A DNA stretch of 64,000 nt, taken from the NCBI GenBank assembly GCA_910589415.1, contig OU342639.1, positions 31,938,268 through 32,002,267 on the forward strand, written 5' to 3'. Below, piece after piece: positions 1 to 10,097 of the stretch. Every line of letters starts with the position of its first letter. The stretch's first letter is position 1. The DNA comes from Malachius bipustulatus (lineage: Eukaryota > Arthropoda > Insecta > Coleoptera > Melyridae). Position numbers and translations under genes: made by a program. The notes beneath the pieces are model-generated. The model made no database searches. It was not told the origin of the DNA and was given only the letters and a program-made list of their open reading frames with translations.

Positions 1-203
1 TTACAGCTATTACATACTGTACTACCGACTTTTTGTTTCTGGTATTATAGGTACATTTTTGCAATAAATTTTAAAACAATAGCATTTCTGAATAGAATAG
101 AGAATGAAAATATCGTCCACATAAGGCTCTACCTACATAAATTTAGATGTTGCAGCTGTCACTCGAAGGTTGTTGAATTTAGGGATGATATTACTTTGTT
201 ATA
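1..203. other. Intergenic or intronic flank, nothing recognised
   Basis: AT-rich sequence with no recognisable coding frame. It ends with the TA that precedes the first CAGGGTG terminus. Confidence 0.5.
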
Positions 204-630
204 CAGGGTGGGCCATCGAAAAGGTAACAAGCCTAATATAGCTTGGAAAGTGAAGATGTACGCGAAAAACGCCGAAACAGGTCGATTTTGTTATCGAGGG
301 GGACATATGTTCGTGACAAATTTAACTACCCAAGTTCACCCCCTTGGCAGGGGTAGCTACCCCTTTGTCATCATCATAGGGGACAGTCATCGAGTGATAC
401 ATCATTTGAAAGCTACTTGAATTCTCTTTACAACGATATCCAACATTTTGGGTTTCGCCCACATACAGGGTGGCCCAACGAAAACGTAACTCGCCTTAAT
501 CACTTGTATGTAGGGCACCCTGTATGTAAGCGAAACCCAAAATGTTGGATATCGTTGTAAAGATAATTCAAGTAGCTTTCAAATGATGTATCACTCGATA
601 GCTGTTCTCTATGATGATAATCAAAGGGGT
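204..630. mobile_element. Left part of palindromic TIR element E, split by the BEL/Pao insertion
   Basis: The left end is TA-CAGGGTGGGCCATCGAAAAG, and its inverted copy ends at 7090 next to TA. From about 424 to 560 the sequence folds back on itself: a block containing TTGGATATCGTTGTAA appears in both orientations around a small centre that carries two further internal ends (CAGGGTGGCCC and GCACCCTGTA). The element therefore looks like a nest or multimer of fold-back units. No coding capacity is seen. The TA flanks and CAGGGTG tip match other palindromes in this window. The last five bases, GGGGT, are the target duplication of the BEL/Pao insertion. Confidence 0.75.
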
Positions 631-913
631 TGTATGATGTTTGTTATCTGAATTTTGTAGTTCATTAACAACTACGCGACACGATTTTTCATAATAAAAC
701 ATTTATTATTAAGACGATTTTCAATGTTCGAAAACACCTCATCTCGTGCCGTATACTGCGTGATGCATTGGCTCGCAGTTTTCTCATGAATGAAGGGGTG
801 AAGTTTTGCATCTTGCGTTCGGCTTAATCGGACGCCGAGATGTGGGGTTGTCATGTTGTACTCATTTTCCTTACAACAATTAAATTGTGGCTTATTACAA
901 ATTATGCCTAACA
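631..913 (-). repeat. 3' LTR of the BEL/Pao element
   Basis: 283 bp, TG...CA on the plus strand, with no difference from the 5' LTR seen by eye. It contains an AATAAA-type motif in the AT-rich part near 690-700. It is preceded by the GGGGT target duplicate. The adjoining 914-1064 is the 3' untranslated stretch; I see no clear polypurine tract next to the LTR, only a GC-rich GGCGGCCGGCA on the minus strand. Confidence 0.93.
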
Positions 914-1064
914 TGCCGGCCGCCTTGGAAAAGAGTGCTTTTACAAAGAATGTATAATATTCCAAGAATATAAGGTAAGTAAATTAATATTTGATTTATG
1001 TAACGTAATATTTGATTCATGTAAAATAACGAAATGTCCCTTTGTTTTAGGTAAATAGCATTAA

Positions 1065-4000
1065 TCACTTTGAACACTTTGCTTCACTGAATAGTTCAAC
1101 CACTTTAGTAATGGATCTAGTGATGACTCCATTAACTGTTCTGATGGATAAAACTCTGATAATTCCATCTGGACCTGGATGAACTGCTTCCACACGACCC
1201 TTGCGCCAAAGAAGTGGAGGTGTCTGAGAATCTCGAAGGAGAACAAGTGACCCTGGTTTAATTGAATTGCAATTGTTCTGCTGCCATTTGGTTCTGGACT
1301 GCAACGTGGTGAGATAGTCATTGGACCATACTTTCCAGAATCGCTGCATCATCTGTTGAATCATCTCAAATCTGCTCAAATGATTTTGCTTAGTGTGCAA
1401 CCATGAGGGTTCTGGTATTGTTAATAAAGAGCCACCCACAAGGAAATGACCTGGTGTGAGGAATTGGAAATCATTGGAATTTGAAGAACTAGGTAAGAGT
1501 GGTCTAGAATTCAAAATAGATTCTATTTGACAGCATAATGTGCTTAATTCTTCAAAAGTAAAAATTGAATTACCGGCTATTCGGTATAAATGTTTCTTTG
1601 TGGATTTGAGTGCTGCCTCCCAAAGACCGCCAAAGTGAGGGGATCTAGCTGGGATAAATTTCCACTGAACTGAATGTTTACTTAAAAAGTTTGCAACTTC
1701 TTCATTATGTTTATTTTCAGAATGAAGTTGATACCACTGTTTTATTTCATTATTGGCTCCAATAAAATTGGTACCGTTATCTGAATGGATCTCGTTACAT
1801 AGACCCCGTCGAGCTAAAAAACGTTTTAAACAGGCTATGAATGCTTCAGTTGATAAACTACTAACTATTTCGATGTGTATCGCCTTTGTACTGAAACACA
1901 CGAATAAGCAGATATATCCCTTTGTAATTTTCCTACCACGTCCTGTACTCTCTTTTAAAGAAAATGGACCAGCAAAGTGTGTCCCGCAAACTGAAAAGGC
2001 TCGTGATGGTGTAACTCGGGTTTCAGGTAAATCACTCATAATCGGTTCGATCGGACGAGCATCAAATCGCTTACAAGTAATGCATTTGTGTATTATTTGT
2101 TTGACTTCGGTTTTACCTGAAATTATCCAAAATTTTTGTCGAATTGCGTTCAACGTAGTTTGTGGACCAGCATGAAACTGCTGTAAATGGTAGTGTTGAA
2201 TAATTAGCTGACTAAATTTATGCTTCTTAGGAACAATAAATGGGAATTTTTGATTATATGATACATGGCTAAAACGAAGTCTGCCACCTACCCGCATGAC
2301 TTTGTCATCATCTATGAATGGATTAAGACAAAATAATTTACTTTTGGGTGATATAGATTTTCCCTGTAAGAGTAACTGATATTCCTCCGGGAATGATTCT
2401 ATTTGTACACTTTTTATTAAAAGCTTTAATGAAGTTTCAAGCTCAATAATTTTGAGTAGACCTGTTAATTTAGGTCTTGTTTTCTTGCATAACTCAATAA
2501 ATCGTATGCAATGCGATAAAATTCGCTGTACCTTGACCAAACTTGAGTACCTTTGAATTAGTTCTGAAAGAAATGTTGGTTGCTGTTGCAAATTTGTAGT
2601 AACAAGACATTTTGATTTTATGTCTGGTACACCACTATGCGCATGAGTGTCATAATTTGATTTTGGCCATTGTGCTGTATCTTGACTTAGCCAATCAGGT
2701 CCGTGCCACCAGGTTTTAAATTTGAGTAACTGAGCACTGGTGGTACCCCTACTTAGAATATCTGCGGCGTTATCCTCTGACCTGACATGATTCCATTTTG
2801 CATTTTGGGTTAGTAATTGTGTGTCAGCTACTCTATGAGCAACGAATTGTTTTAATTGACTAGGATCTTTTTGCAACCACGCTAGCACGATCGTGCTATC
2901 ACACCAGAAACATACTTCATCAATATGAATGCGTGATTCTAAATCTCGACTGATTTGTGCGACCAATTTCGCAGCCTCTGCTTCTGATTCAAAACTTACT
3001 ATTAAATCATCGACATAAAATGATTCATCAATTAATTTGCATGCTTCAGGGAACTTGTCCTGATTATCGAGTGCTATTTGTTTTATGCATCGAGTAGCTA
3101 GGTATGGAGGTGATGCAGTTCCATATGCAACCGTATTGAGTTGATATAGTTTATCATTCCAGATGATATTTTGGAAAATTCTATCCTCTTCATGTACCCA
3201 TATTTGTCTATACATTTTTTCACAAATGCTTGTCACTGCGACCTTGTGAAGTCTGAATCTGATCAAAATAGCAAATAAATCTGACTGAACAACTGGACCG
3301 ACTTTCAGGACATTGTTTAATGATAAACCTGAGTCTGTCTTACAAGCAGCGTCGAAAACGACTCTAACCTTCGTTGTTAATTTATTTGGATTTATGACTG
3401 CATGATGAGGAAGCACATTCGGTTGGACTTCCGATGTGTAAATGATTGGAGACATGTGATTAAGAAGTTCATATTCTTCCATGAATTGAGTGTACTGTTT
3501 GCATAACTCTGCATCTGAATTGAGTCTATTTTTGAGTAATTGATATCTCCGATTAGCTATATTGAAAGAATTCCCTAATTGATTAACAATTGATTTGAAA
3601 GGTAATCTAACCACAAATTTTCCATCTTCTCCTCTCGATGTAGTTTTAGAGAAGATTTCTTCACATTCGCGTTCTTCTTGAGAATGTATGATTGATTTAG
3701 GAATTTCCTCAATATGCCAAAAAGCTGATAATTGATTTTGAATATCTGATATTTGGTGTTCTTGTAATGATAACATGCATGCTGATGATTTGGTAATTAA
3801 TGATTGTTGAGTGGTTGGTCCCGAAACTACCCATCCCAGATGTGTTTTTTGAATGATTGGCTGACGTCTACCTAAGGAGATCTGACCAATGCAAAGAAGT
3901 GACCAAAATAATTCCGCGCCAAGTAGAATATCAATTTTACTCTGCTGAGAAAATGTTGGATCAGCTAATTGAATTTCTTCGGGAATATTAAGATCGATGT

Positions 4001-5831
4001 CAAGAGATGTTTGTGGTAACGGTGAAGTTAATTCAGGAAGAACCAAACAATTTACCTTTGTATTGAATGAATTTATTTTTGAATAAATTGTGATAGATAC
4101 TTCACTTGTGACTTGAGAAGTTGAATTGTTGATACCGATTATTGGAATGTTGACTCGCTTACCTTTCAGCTTCAGCCTATCACATAAATCCTTGCGAATA
4201 TAATTTGATTGCGATGCTGAATCCAAAAGAATTTTGACATCATGATTGTTTCCTTGATTATCTTGAATATGTACTATTGCTGTTGGCAACAGTACTTCAA
4301 CTGCCTTGATTTGGGAACAGTTGACTACTTGAGAATGTGTACTGTTTAATGAATGTGCTGTATTTGATGAATGTTGTGAATTTGAATTTTGTGTCTGATT
4401 AAATGGTTGATTAACAACCGGAAATTGATTTGATGATGCTTGATTTTGATTTATTTGATTGGACATTGAATGATCTTGATTGGGTATATTATTTGTATCA
4501 TGTTGTTGTCTGTCTATGTGTAATAATGTATTATGTAAATGGTTACATTTTCTGCAGGTTGATGCCTTGCAATCCTTTGTTATGTGATTTGATCTAAAAC
4601 AATTTTTGCAAAGTTTGCGTTTTGATACCTCAGAAATTCGCTGTTGAACTGACAATTCCAGAAATTTACTACAGAAAAATACTGGATGATTTGCATTGCA
4701 AATTATACATTTTGAATATTGTGTTGACACATGAACCGTAGAGAATTTCGTGTGCGAGTGTGTATATGTCTTCTTAACTTGCATTGAATTTGTGTTTGAT
4801 TGCAATGATTCGAGCAATTGACACTTTTTTGTAATAAAATCGATTAAATCTTGATATTTTGGTTTTTGTTGCATTTCTGATTTTAATTTTTGCCATTCAC
4901 GCTTAGAAATGTTGTCCAGTTTGCTGGTGATTAAATAAATAAGAATCGAATCCCAGAACTGTACTGGCTCGTTGAGAGCTTTAAGTGCTCTAACATTCTT
5001 TTGAATATTGTTTAAAAATGCTTGTAAAAGTGAATGTGATTCTTTGGTAACTACCTCTAAATTAAAAAGAGCTTGGAAATGATTTTGAATAATAAGTGCG
5101 TCATCTTCAAAACGTTCTTTGAGCAATTTAAATGCTACGTCATAATTGTCAGATGTCATGCTTATCTTGTCTATAATTGCTTCCGCATCACCACTGAGTG
5201 ATAATTTTAAATACTGAAATTTTTCAATTGGTGATAACGATTGATTATTATGAATAAGTGACGTGAACATGTCATAAAAACTTAACCACTGGTCTATTTG
5301 TCCCGAAAAATTGGGTAAAGACAATTGAGGCAACCTTACTTGACTGAAATTTCTAATTATTGGCATTGATTGTTGTGCATCGTTTGTTTGCACTGCGCCT
5401 GCATTATTATTAACATTATCCCCAGATTCTGACCCGTCCTGATTTTCCACTAAACCCACGACTATTTCTTCAGAACTACCGTCAATGTCACTGGTATCGG
5501 TATGGCTACTGTTATTATCATCACACTTCCTAATATAAGGTTCTTGTGGATTAATAATATCGTCAATTCTTGCTAATAATGAATAATATTTATCCTCAAA
5601 AGTTCCACTTTCTAACTCGATTTGTTCCTGGGTTAATGTGGTATCAAGTTCTTCTATTTGCTCTTGAACTGTTTCAAATTGTCCTAATAAAGGTTCAATT
5701 TTTGCTCTACGTAATTGAAGTTCACAAAGTGATCTTCCAGAAATGACATTCAAATCCATCTGTTTTACTTTGTTTTCCTGACGAGTTAAATTTGCTTTTA
5801 TAGTGGATCGTTTTTTAATTAACGCTTCCAT
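1065..5831 (-). CDS. Gag-Pol polyprotein of a BEL/Pao element, open but catalytically defective
   Basis: A single 1588-residue frame. Coiled-coil-like N-terminus (about 1-90); Gag core of DUF1759 type at about 165-350 (LPNFSGQIDQWLSFYDMF); Cys/His zinc knuckles at about 375-440 (CKNCFRSNHITKDC); DUF1758-type aspartic protease at about 525-640 with LLDSASQS rather than the classic D-S/T-G; RT at about 780-960 with FYVDD near 939; RNase H fragment near 975 (FWCDSTIVLAWL); integrase zinc finger H-H-C-C at about 1210-1255; integrase core with SDNGTNF near 1350 and GGLWEAA near 1403. Defects: RT motif A, usually ADIEKM in the family, reads SICEKM, so its Asp is absent. The first integrase Asp (usually G-V/L-D-F/Y-AGP) is His in GTHFAGPF near 1285. 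The RT palm runs almost directly into the RNase H strand, so roughly 250-300 residues (RT thumb and the first RNase H acidic residues) are missing in frame. The ATG at 5831 is the first in frame and lies just inside the leader. Confidence 0.92.
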   Translation of the reverse strand: MEALIKKRSTIKANLTRQENKVKQMDLNVISGRSLCELQLRRAKIEPLLGQFETVQEQIEELDTTLTQEQIELESGTFEDKYYSLLARIDDIINPQEPYIRKCDDNNSSHTDTSDIDGSSEEIVVGLVENQDGSESGDNVNNNAGAVQTNDAQQSMPIIRNFSQVRLPQLSLPNFSGQIDQWLSFYDMFTSLIHNNQSLSPIEKFQYLKLSLSGDAEAIIDKISMTSDNYDVAFKLLKERFEDDALIIQNHFQALFNLEVVTKESHSLLQAFLNNIQKNVRALKALNEPVQFWDSILIYLITSKLDNISKREWQKLKSEMQQKPKYQDLIDFITKKCQLLESLQSNTNSMQVKKTYTHSHTKFSTVHVSTQYSKCIICNANHPVFFCSKFLELSVQQRISEVSKRKLCKNCFRSNHITKDCKASTCRKCNHLHNTLLHIDRQQHDTNNIPNQDHSMSNQINQNQASSNQFPVVNQPFNQTQNSNSQHSSNTAHSLNSTHSQVVNCSQIKAVEVLLPTAIVHIQDNQGNNHDVKILLDSASQSNYIRKDLCDRLKLKGKRVNIPIIGINNSTSQVTSEVSITIYSKINSFNTKVNCLVLPELTSPLPQTSLDIDLNIPEEIQLADPTFSQQSKIDILLGAELFWSLLCIGQISLGRRQPIIQKTHLGWVVSGPTTQQSLITKSSACMLSLQEHQISDIQNQLSAFWHIEEIPKSIIHSQEERECEEIFSKTTSRGEDGKFVVRLPFKSIVNQLGNSFNIANRRYQLLKNRLNSDAELCKQYTQFMEEYELLNHMSPIIYTSEVQPNVLPHHAVINPNKLTTKVRVVFDAACKTDSGLSLNNVLKVGPVVQSDLFAILIRFRLHKVAVTSICEKMYRQIWVHEEDRIFQNIIWNDKLYQLNTVAYGTASPPYLATRCIKQIALDNQDKFPEACKLIDESFYVDDLIVSFESEAEAAKLVAQISRDLESRIHIDEVCFWCDSTIVLAWLQKDPSQLKQFVAHRVADTQLLTQNAKWNHVRSEDNAADILSRGTTSAQLLKFKTWWHGPDWLSQDTAQWPKSNYDTHAHSGVPDIKSKCLVTTNLQQQPTFLSELIQRYSSLVKVQRILSHCIRFIELCKKTRPKLTGLLKIIELETSLKLLIKSVQIESFPEEYQLLLQGKSISPKSKLFCLNPFIDDDKVMRVGGRLRFSHVSYNQKFPFIVPKKHKFSQLIIQHYHLQQFHAGPQTTLNAIRQKFWIISGKTEVKQIIHKCITCKRFDARPIEPIMSDLPETRVTPSRAFSVCGTHFAGPFSLKESTGRGRKITKGYICLFVCFSTKAIHIEIVSSLSTEAFIACLKRFLARRGLCNEIHSDNGTNFIGANNEIKQWYQLHSENKHNEEVANFLSKHSVQWKFIPARSPHFGGLWEAALKSTKKHLYRIAGNSIFTFEELSTLCCQIESILNSRPLLPSSSNSNDFQFLTPGHFLVGGSLLTIPEPSWLHTKQNHLSRFEMIQQMMQRFWKVWSNDYLTTLQSRTKWQQNNCNSIKPGSLVLLRDSQTPPLLWRKGRVEAVHPGPDGIIRVLSIRTVNGVITRSITKVVELFSEAKCSK

Positions 5832-6387
5832 GATGTTTATGAATGAATATAAATTGATTAATACGTAGGTATTTGATTGAATAATATTTTTGTTTTTATG
5901 TTTTGAATAATGTTTTTTTTTTTTTTAGGTACTTGCTTGAGTACTTGACTTGAATGTTAAATTGAATATTATCGAATTGAATAGTATTAGGTACTTATTT
6001 ATTTATTGAATTGATTTTCTATCTGAATAATAGATCCCACTTACTTACTTCTTTGATTTGCTTGAATAAAATAGGGTTGTACTAGGTACTTATTTGATTT
6101 GATTTGTTTGAATAAGAATGATTTTTATTAAAGAATAATGCAAATCATGTTTTTAATTTTTAGGAAACGGAATGAATAAGGAATAATGTGAGTGGACTCA
6201 CCCCACACTAACTGCTACCAGACGATCGATCGATGCTGCTTTCCTCTTTCCGCTCCTTCGGCTGTCTGCAAGCTACACCTGTGTTACCACCTTGACTTCT
6301 TACTGCTTATGCTTCTGATTTCTTGTTGAATGTTGATTAACTGATTAACTAATTATGATTTGTTTGTATCGGAACTCGAAGGACCAT
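5832..6387 (-). promoter_or_regulatory. 5' leader of the BEL/Pao element with primer-binding site
   Basis: Untranslated region between the 5' LTR and the Gag-Pol start. On the minus strand, one base after the LTR, TGGTCCTTCGAGTTCCGA (6386 down to 6369) begins with the TGG expected for pairing to a tRNA CCA end. I do not assign the tRNA. The rest is AT-rich, with a T-run near 5917-5927 and a less AT-rich part at 6190-6300. No coding is seen. Confidence 0.75.
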
Positions 6388-6670
6388 TGTATGATGTTTG
6401 TTATCTGAATTTTGTAGTTCATTAACAACTACGCGACACGATTTTTCATAATAAAACATTTATTATTAAGACGATTTTCAATGTTCGAAAACACCTCATC
6501 TCGTGCCGTATACTGCGTGATGCATTGGCTCGCAGTTTTCTCATGAATGAAGGGGTGAAGTTTTGCATCTTGCGTTCGGCTTAATCGGACGCCGAGATGT
6601 GGGGTTGTCATGTTGTACTCATTTTCCTTACAACAATTAAATTGTGGCTTATTACAAATTATGCCTAACA
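6388..6670 (-). repeat. 5' LTR of the BEL/Pao element
   Basis: Same 283-bp sequence as 631-913. It acts as promoter LTR because transcription runs toward lower coordinates. It is followed by the second GGGGT duplicate at 6671-6675. Confidence 0.93.
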
Positions 6671-7090
6671 GGGGTAGCTACCCCTGCCAAAGGGGTGAAC
6701 TTGGGTATTTAAATTTGTCACGAAAATATGCCTACTTTGATAACAAAATCGACCTGTTTCGGCGTTTTTCGCGTACATGGTCAGTTTCCAAATTATTAGG
6801 GCTGGTTACGTTTTCGTTGGGCCAGCCTGTATGTAAGCGAAACCCAAAATGCTGGATATCGTTGTAAAGAGAATTCAAGTAGCTTTCACATGATGTATCC
6901 CTCGATAGCTGTTCCCTATGATGATAAGCAAAGGGGTAACTACCCCTGCCAAGGGGGTGAACTTGGGTAGTTGAATTTGTCACGAAAATATGTCCCCCTC
7001 GATAACAAAATCGACCTGTTTCGGCGTTTTTCGCATAACTCTTCACTTTCCAAATTATTAGGCTTGTTACCTTTTCGATGGCCCACCCTG
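6671..7090. mobile_element. Right part of palindromic TIR element E
   Basis: Continues element E after the retrotransposon. It contains two related blocks, each with GATAACAAAATCGACCTGTT, and an internal end-like GGGCCAGCCTG near 6824. It ends GATGGCCCACCCTG-TA, the inverse of the left end at 204. The block at 6910-6960 is a paralogue of the sequence into which the retrotransposon inserted. Confidence 0.75.
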
Positions 7091-7539
7091 TATATGGACA
7101 ATGATTGAGTGTGTGTTATTTTATCTTTTACCATTTGGTCGTTCGACTTGACTACCTTTCGGCTCCCTTCGCTTATCCACGATCGTGCATGCGCGAGTCT
7201 TAAGAACGGCAGACAACCGAGTGACGAAATCTGATCCTCATAAAATTCCAGAAGAATTAGACCAGCTCTTCCTTCATTTATTTAACCCCAGAATGAGCAG
7301 CTAAACACTCCTTCGAACATTCAGTGTGAATGTGTGGAGCTCGCCCCTTTCTTGGATGTGTTTGCCCGGGATCCTCCTTGCCACCAAGCAGACATCATCA
7401 TCGTCACCGGCCTCTAGTCATCATAATTAGTCCAGAGAAAAGAGAGTTTGGTGACCGCAATATTCAGATGAAGCAAAAAATAGTGATAATTTTGTGGGGG
7501 GCGGTGAGAGAAAAATATTAGCTAGCGTGCCCAAATGAC
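7091..7539. other. Non-coding stretch, nothing recognised
   Basis: Moderately GC-richer sequence (for example 7180-7220 and 7330-7400) without a convincing exon or splice pattern. Confidence 0.4.
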
Positions 7540-7680
7540 GTTTTTCGTACGCGCGATGCACCTCTCAGGTGATGTTTTCTACACTGATCAAAGGATGCGT
7601 GAATTTTCACGCGATATCTTAAAGAAAAAGGTAGCTAAGAATTTCAGCTCGAGAAGATAATTCTATTTTTTTCAAGGTGA
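7540..7680 (+). repeat. Dispersed repeat H, copy 1
   Basis: Shares a block with 59270-59480 and 62215-62400, all in the same orientation (CACGCGATATCTTAAAGAAA, then ATTTCAGCTCGAGAA). In all three a plus-strand frame yields a similar peptide tail; here it reads REFSRDILKKKVAKNFSSRR and then a stop. The complementary strand also has open stretches, so strand and coding status are unproven. I do not recognise the family. Confidence 0.6.
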
Positions 7681-9096
7681 GCGCAAGTAAACTTTAACGT
7701 CTTCAATTTCTCTTTGATTATGACATTCTTTATTCTACTGCTGAATCAAGTTGCTCTTGTAACTTCATGACTGGAGAGTTGTATCAACATCGATCGTAAG
7801 CTGACCCCATGCAGTTCTGCAAAAGCTTATCTTATAGTCTGGCGCAACATTATCCCAAGATCTCTCAAAAACTTTCTCTAAAGTGAACTTCCAGGGCTTG
7901 TGGGCTATGTCAGGATGAAAGTCACTCTGTTTCTCTTGCAGTTTTTTCCGCTATTGTTATATCAAAACGAATTATACCGATAATAGATTATAATGGTGAA
8001 TGTGAGGTGCTCAGTTCTTTGATTTTACTTTTCTGTTTTCCCATCTCGAGAATGAGAATCGCGTTCCGAGTGGAAAGATATCTTTCAAGTTGTTATAAAG
8101 AGAAGCAAGATAAGTATATTGACTCTGAACAAGCGCCTCGGTACACGAGACGAACGACTCTCTTTTCTCGATAGCTCTGCTCAATTATTTTTCTATGATA
8201 CCATGATGCAAGTTTATTTTTTTATGGTCCTCCGATTTCTTTAATTACAGTATAAATATCACAGAGTTTGGTTGATTTATTATTTATATACACTTTATAC
8301 ACGATTTCTTACACATGAGGAGGTCTGCAAAAGTTTAATAAAAAACTTGAACTCAAATTTAGGTAATTTAATTTTTCTTATGCGAAGAATTTTGATGCTG
8401 CTGGAAAACGTGCAATAAATATTGCTGAATTTTTAACTATGACCGGAGACTAGAAACAATTACTTTATCAATTTATAATTAATTTTTTCTCATATAAGTC
8501 GATTCTTCTTTTAGCTCGCTAGATTTTTTTACATATAAGTTTCTTCTACAAGGTAGCGCTTATTAAATGGAAGCCTCGGCGAAATGCGAAAAAATACAAT
8601 TCAAACGCAAAATTGCCAGCGGTAAAAATAAATTAAGTTTTTATTATTTCCTCCAAAAATATAAAAATGTATAATATTTGAACGCTCGTTTAATTAAAAA
8701 AATTAATTAAAGAAATCCATTATAAGAACAAGTAGCCTCAAGTAAATTAGGGTGATGTGAATATTGGGCTAATTGTTTCTTTTAAGAGGCCCGGCCGTCC
8801 ATCGGAGCCACTTCCTTGATTGAATATGAGTCCCTTGGGGCCTATGATTCGGCAGTGGCGGTGATGCTAGTGGAGCAGGAACTTTCCTTCCTCGCTTGTT
8901 GTAAATATGTCAAAGTTATTCAGCAGCCTTGTTCCAATCTGATTCGAAATTTCTTCGAAAGTCTTTCAAATATTCTTATTACTCATATGTTGCTTGATAC
9001 TGAAATTAATGTTTTCTCAATGAATACACGACCTGTTGTAAAACTAATATTTTAAATTAATTACCTAATCAATCAAATCACAGCTTTTGCATTATA
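7681..9096. other. Intron or intergenic, nothing recognised
   Basis: AT-rich. No recognisable protein, RNA or repeat structure was found on either strand. Confidence 0.4.
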
Positions 9097-10097
9097 CAGG
9101 GTGCACCATGTATCCTTCTCTATATTGCTATCTCCTAACGCTAACAGATACAGAGTCGGTTAAACAAGTCCAAAGGAGCGCAATTTTGTGGCCATCTCGA
9201 GTCCGTCGAGACATACAAGATATCTGTGACCGTTCCTGAAATATCCTGAAAAAACTGAAAATTCGAGATTTCTTATTTTCGTCATATCTTTTTTCTTATT
9301 GGAAATTAATAAATAATTTTTCGTAGGCTTACATAAGCCGTTAAGATCTATCCATCATCTGTCATCACAAAAATTTTCAAGGCCGACTAGAACCAAGAGT
9401 TTTCACAGTCAACTTTCGTTTTTCTTATGGCCGCCATATTATTTTTTTATGTCGTTCGATATGAAAAAAATAATGGAAACCAAAAATTAATAAACTTCAA
9501 AAAAAAATTTTTTAATTTTTATTCTTCTTTTTTTCAAAGAAAAACAAAAAAAAATCGTCGAAAAACGTCAACATTTGTAAAATACGCCAAAATAGTGCTT
9601 GCCTTATGGTTTTTTAATTTATCTATGAAATTCGGTTTTAAAAGTTGTCTTTTTTGTAAAGAAAAAAGAAGAATAAAATGTTTTTAATTGATTTTTTGAA
9701 GTTTAACAATTTTTAGTTTTTATGATTTTTTTTTATACCGAACAACATAAAAAAACAATATGGTGGCCATAAGAAAAACGAAAGTTGACTATGAAAATCC
9801 TGGGATCTAGTCGGCTTTGAAAATGTTTGAAATGTCAGATGGGTAGCTCTTGCCGACTTATGTAAGCCCACAAAAAATTATTCATTAATCTCCAATAATA
9901 AAAAAGATATGGAAAAAATAATAAATCTCGATTTTTCAGTTTTTTCAGGATATTTCAGGAATGGTCACAGATATCTTGTATGTCTCGACGGAATCGAGAT
10001 GGCCACAAAATTGCGCTCCTTTGGACTTGTTTAACCGACCCTGTATCTGCTAGCGTTAATAGATAGCAATATAGAGAAGGATACATGGTGCACCCTG
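9097..10097. mobile_element. Palindromic TIR element A, copy 1
   Basis: About 1.0 kb. Ends are TA-CAGGGTGCACCATGTATCC and its inverse next to TA. The two arms (roughly 9097-9550 and 9640-10097) are near-perfect inverse copies, with a short AT-rich centre. The same element recurs at 45913-46914 and starts again at 63685. There is no long coding frame. The TA flanks and CAGGGTG tip fit IS630/Tc1/mariner-type target use (inference). Confidence 0.85.

Larger units (their letters stand above)
631..6670 (-). mobile_element. BEL/Pao LTR retrotransposon, complete insertion, transcribed right to left
   Basis: The element is 6040 bp long with two 283-bp direct LTRs (631-913 and 6388-6670), TG...CA ends and a 5-bp target duplication GGGGT (626-630 and 6671-6675). 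One frame (1065-5831) encodes Gag, protease, RT, RNase H and integrase in BEL/Pao order and family style. A primer-site-like TGG sequence abuts the 5' LTR at one base distance. It sits inside element E. A paralogous unoccupied site at about 6923-6950 reads GGGGTAACTACCCC, which confirms the insertion point. By eye the LTRs are identical, so insertion was recent, yet several catalytic residues are missing (see the coding entry). Confidence 0.95.

Noticed and set aside
424..560. Inverted repeat that could suggest a CRISPR-like or terminator hairpin
   Set aside because: It belongs to the fold-back structure of element E in a eukaryotic genome, with no array or bacterial context.
1753..2175. 140-codon open frame on the plus strand
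   Set aside because: It lies antisense to the integrase part of the BEL/Pao frame and has no family features of its own.
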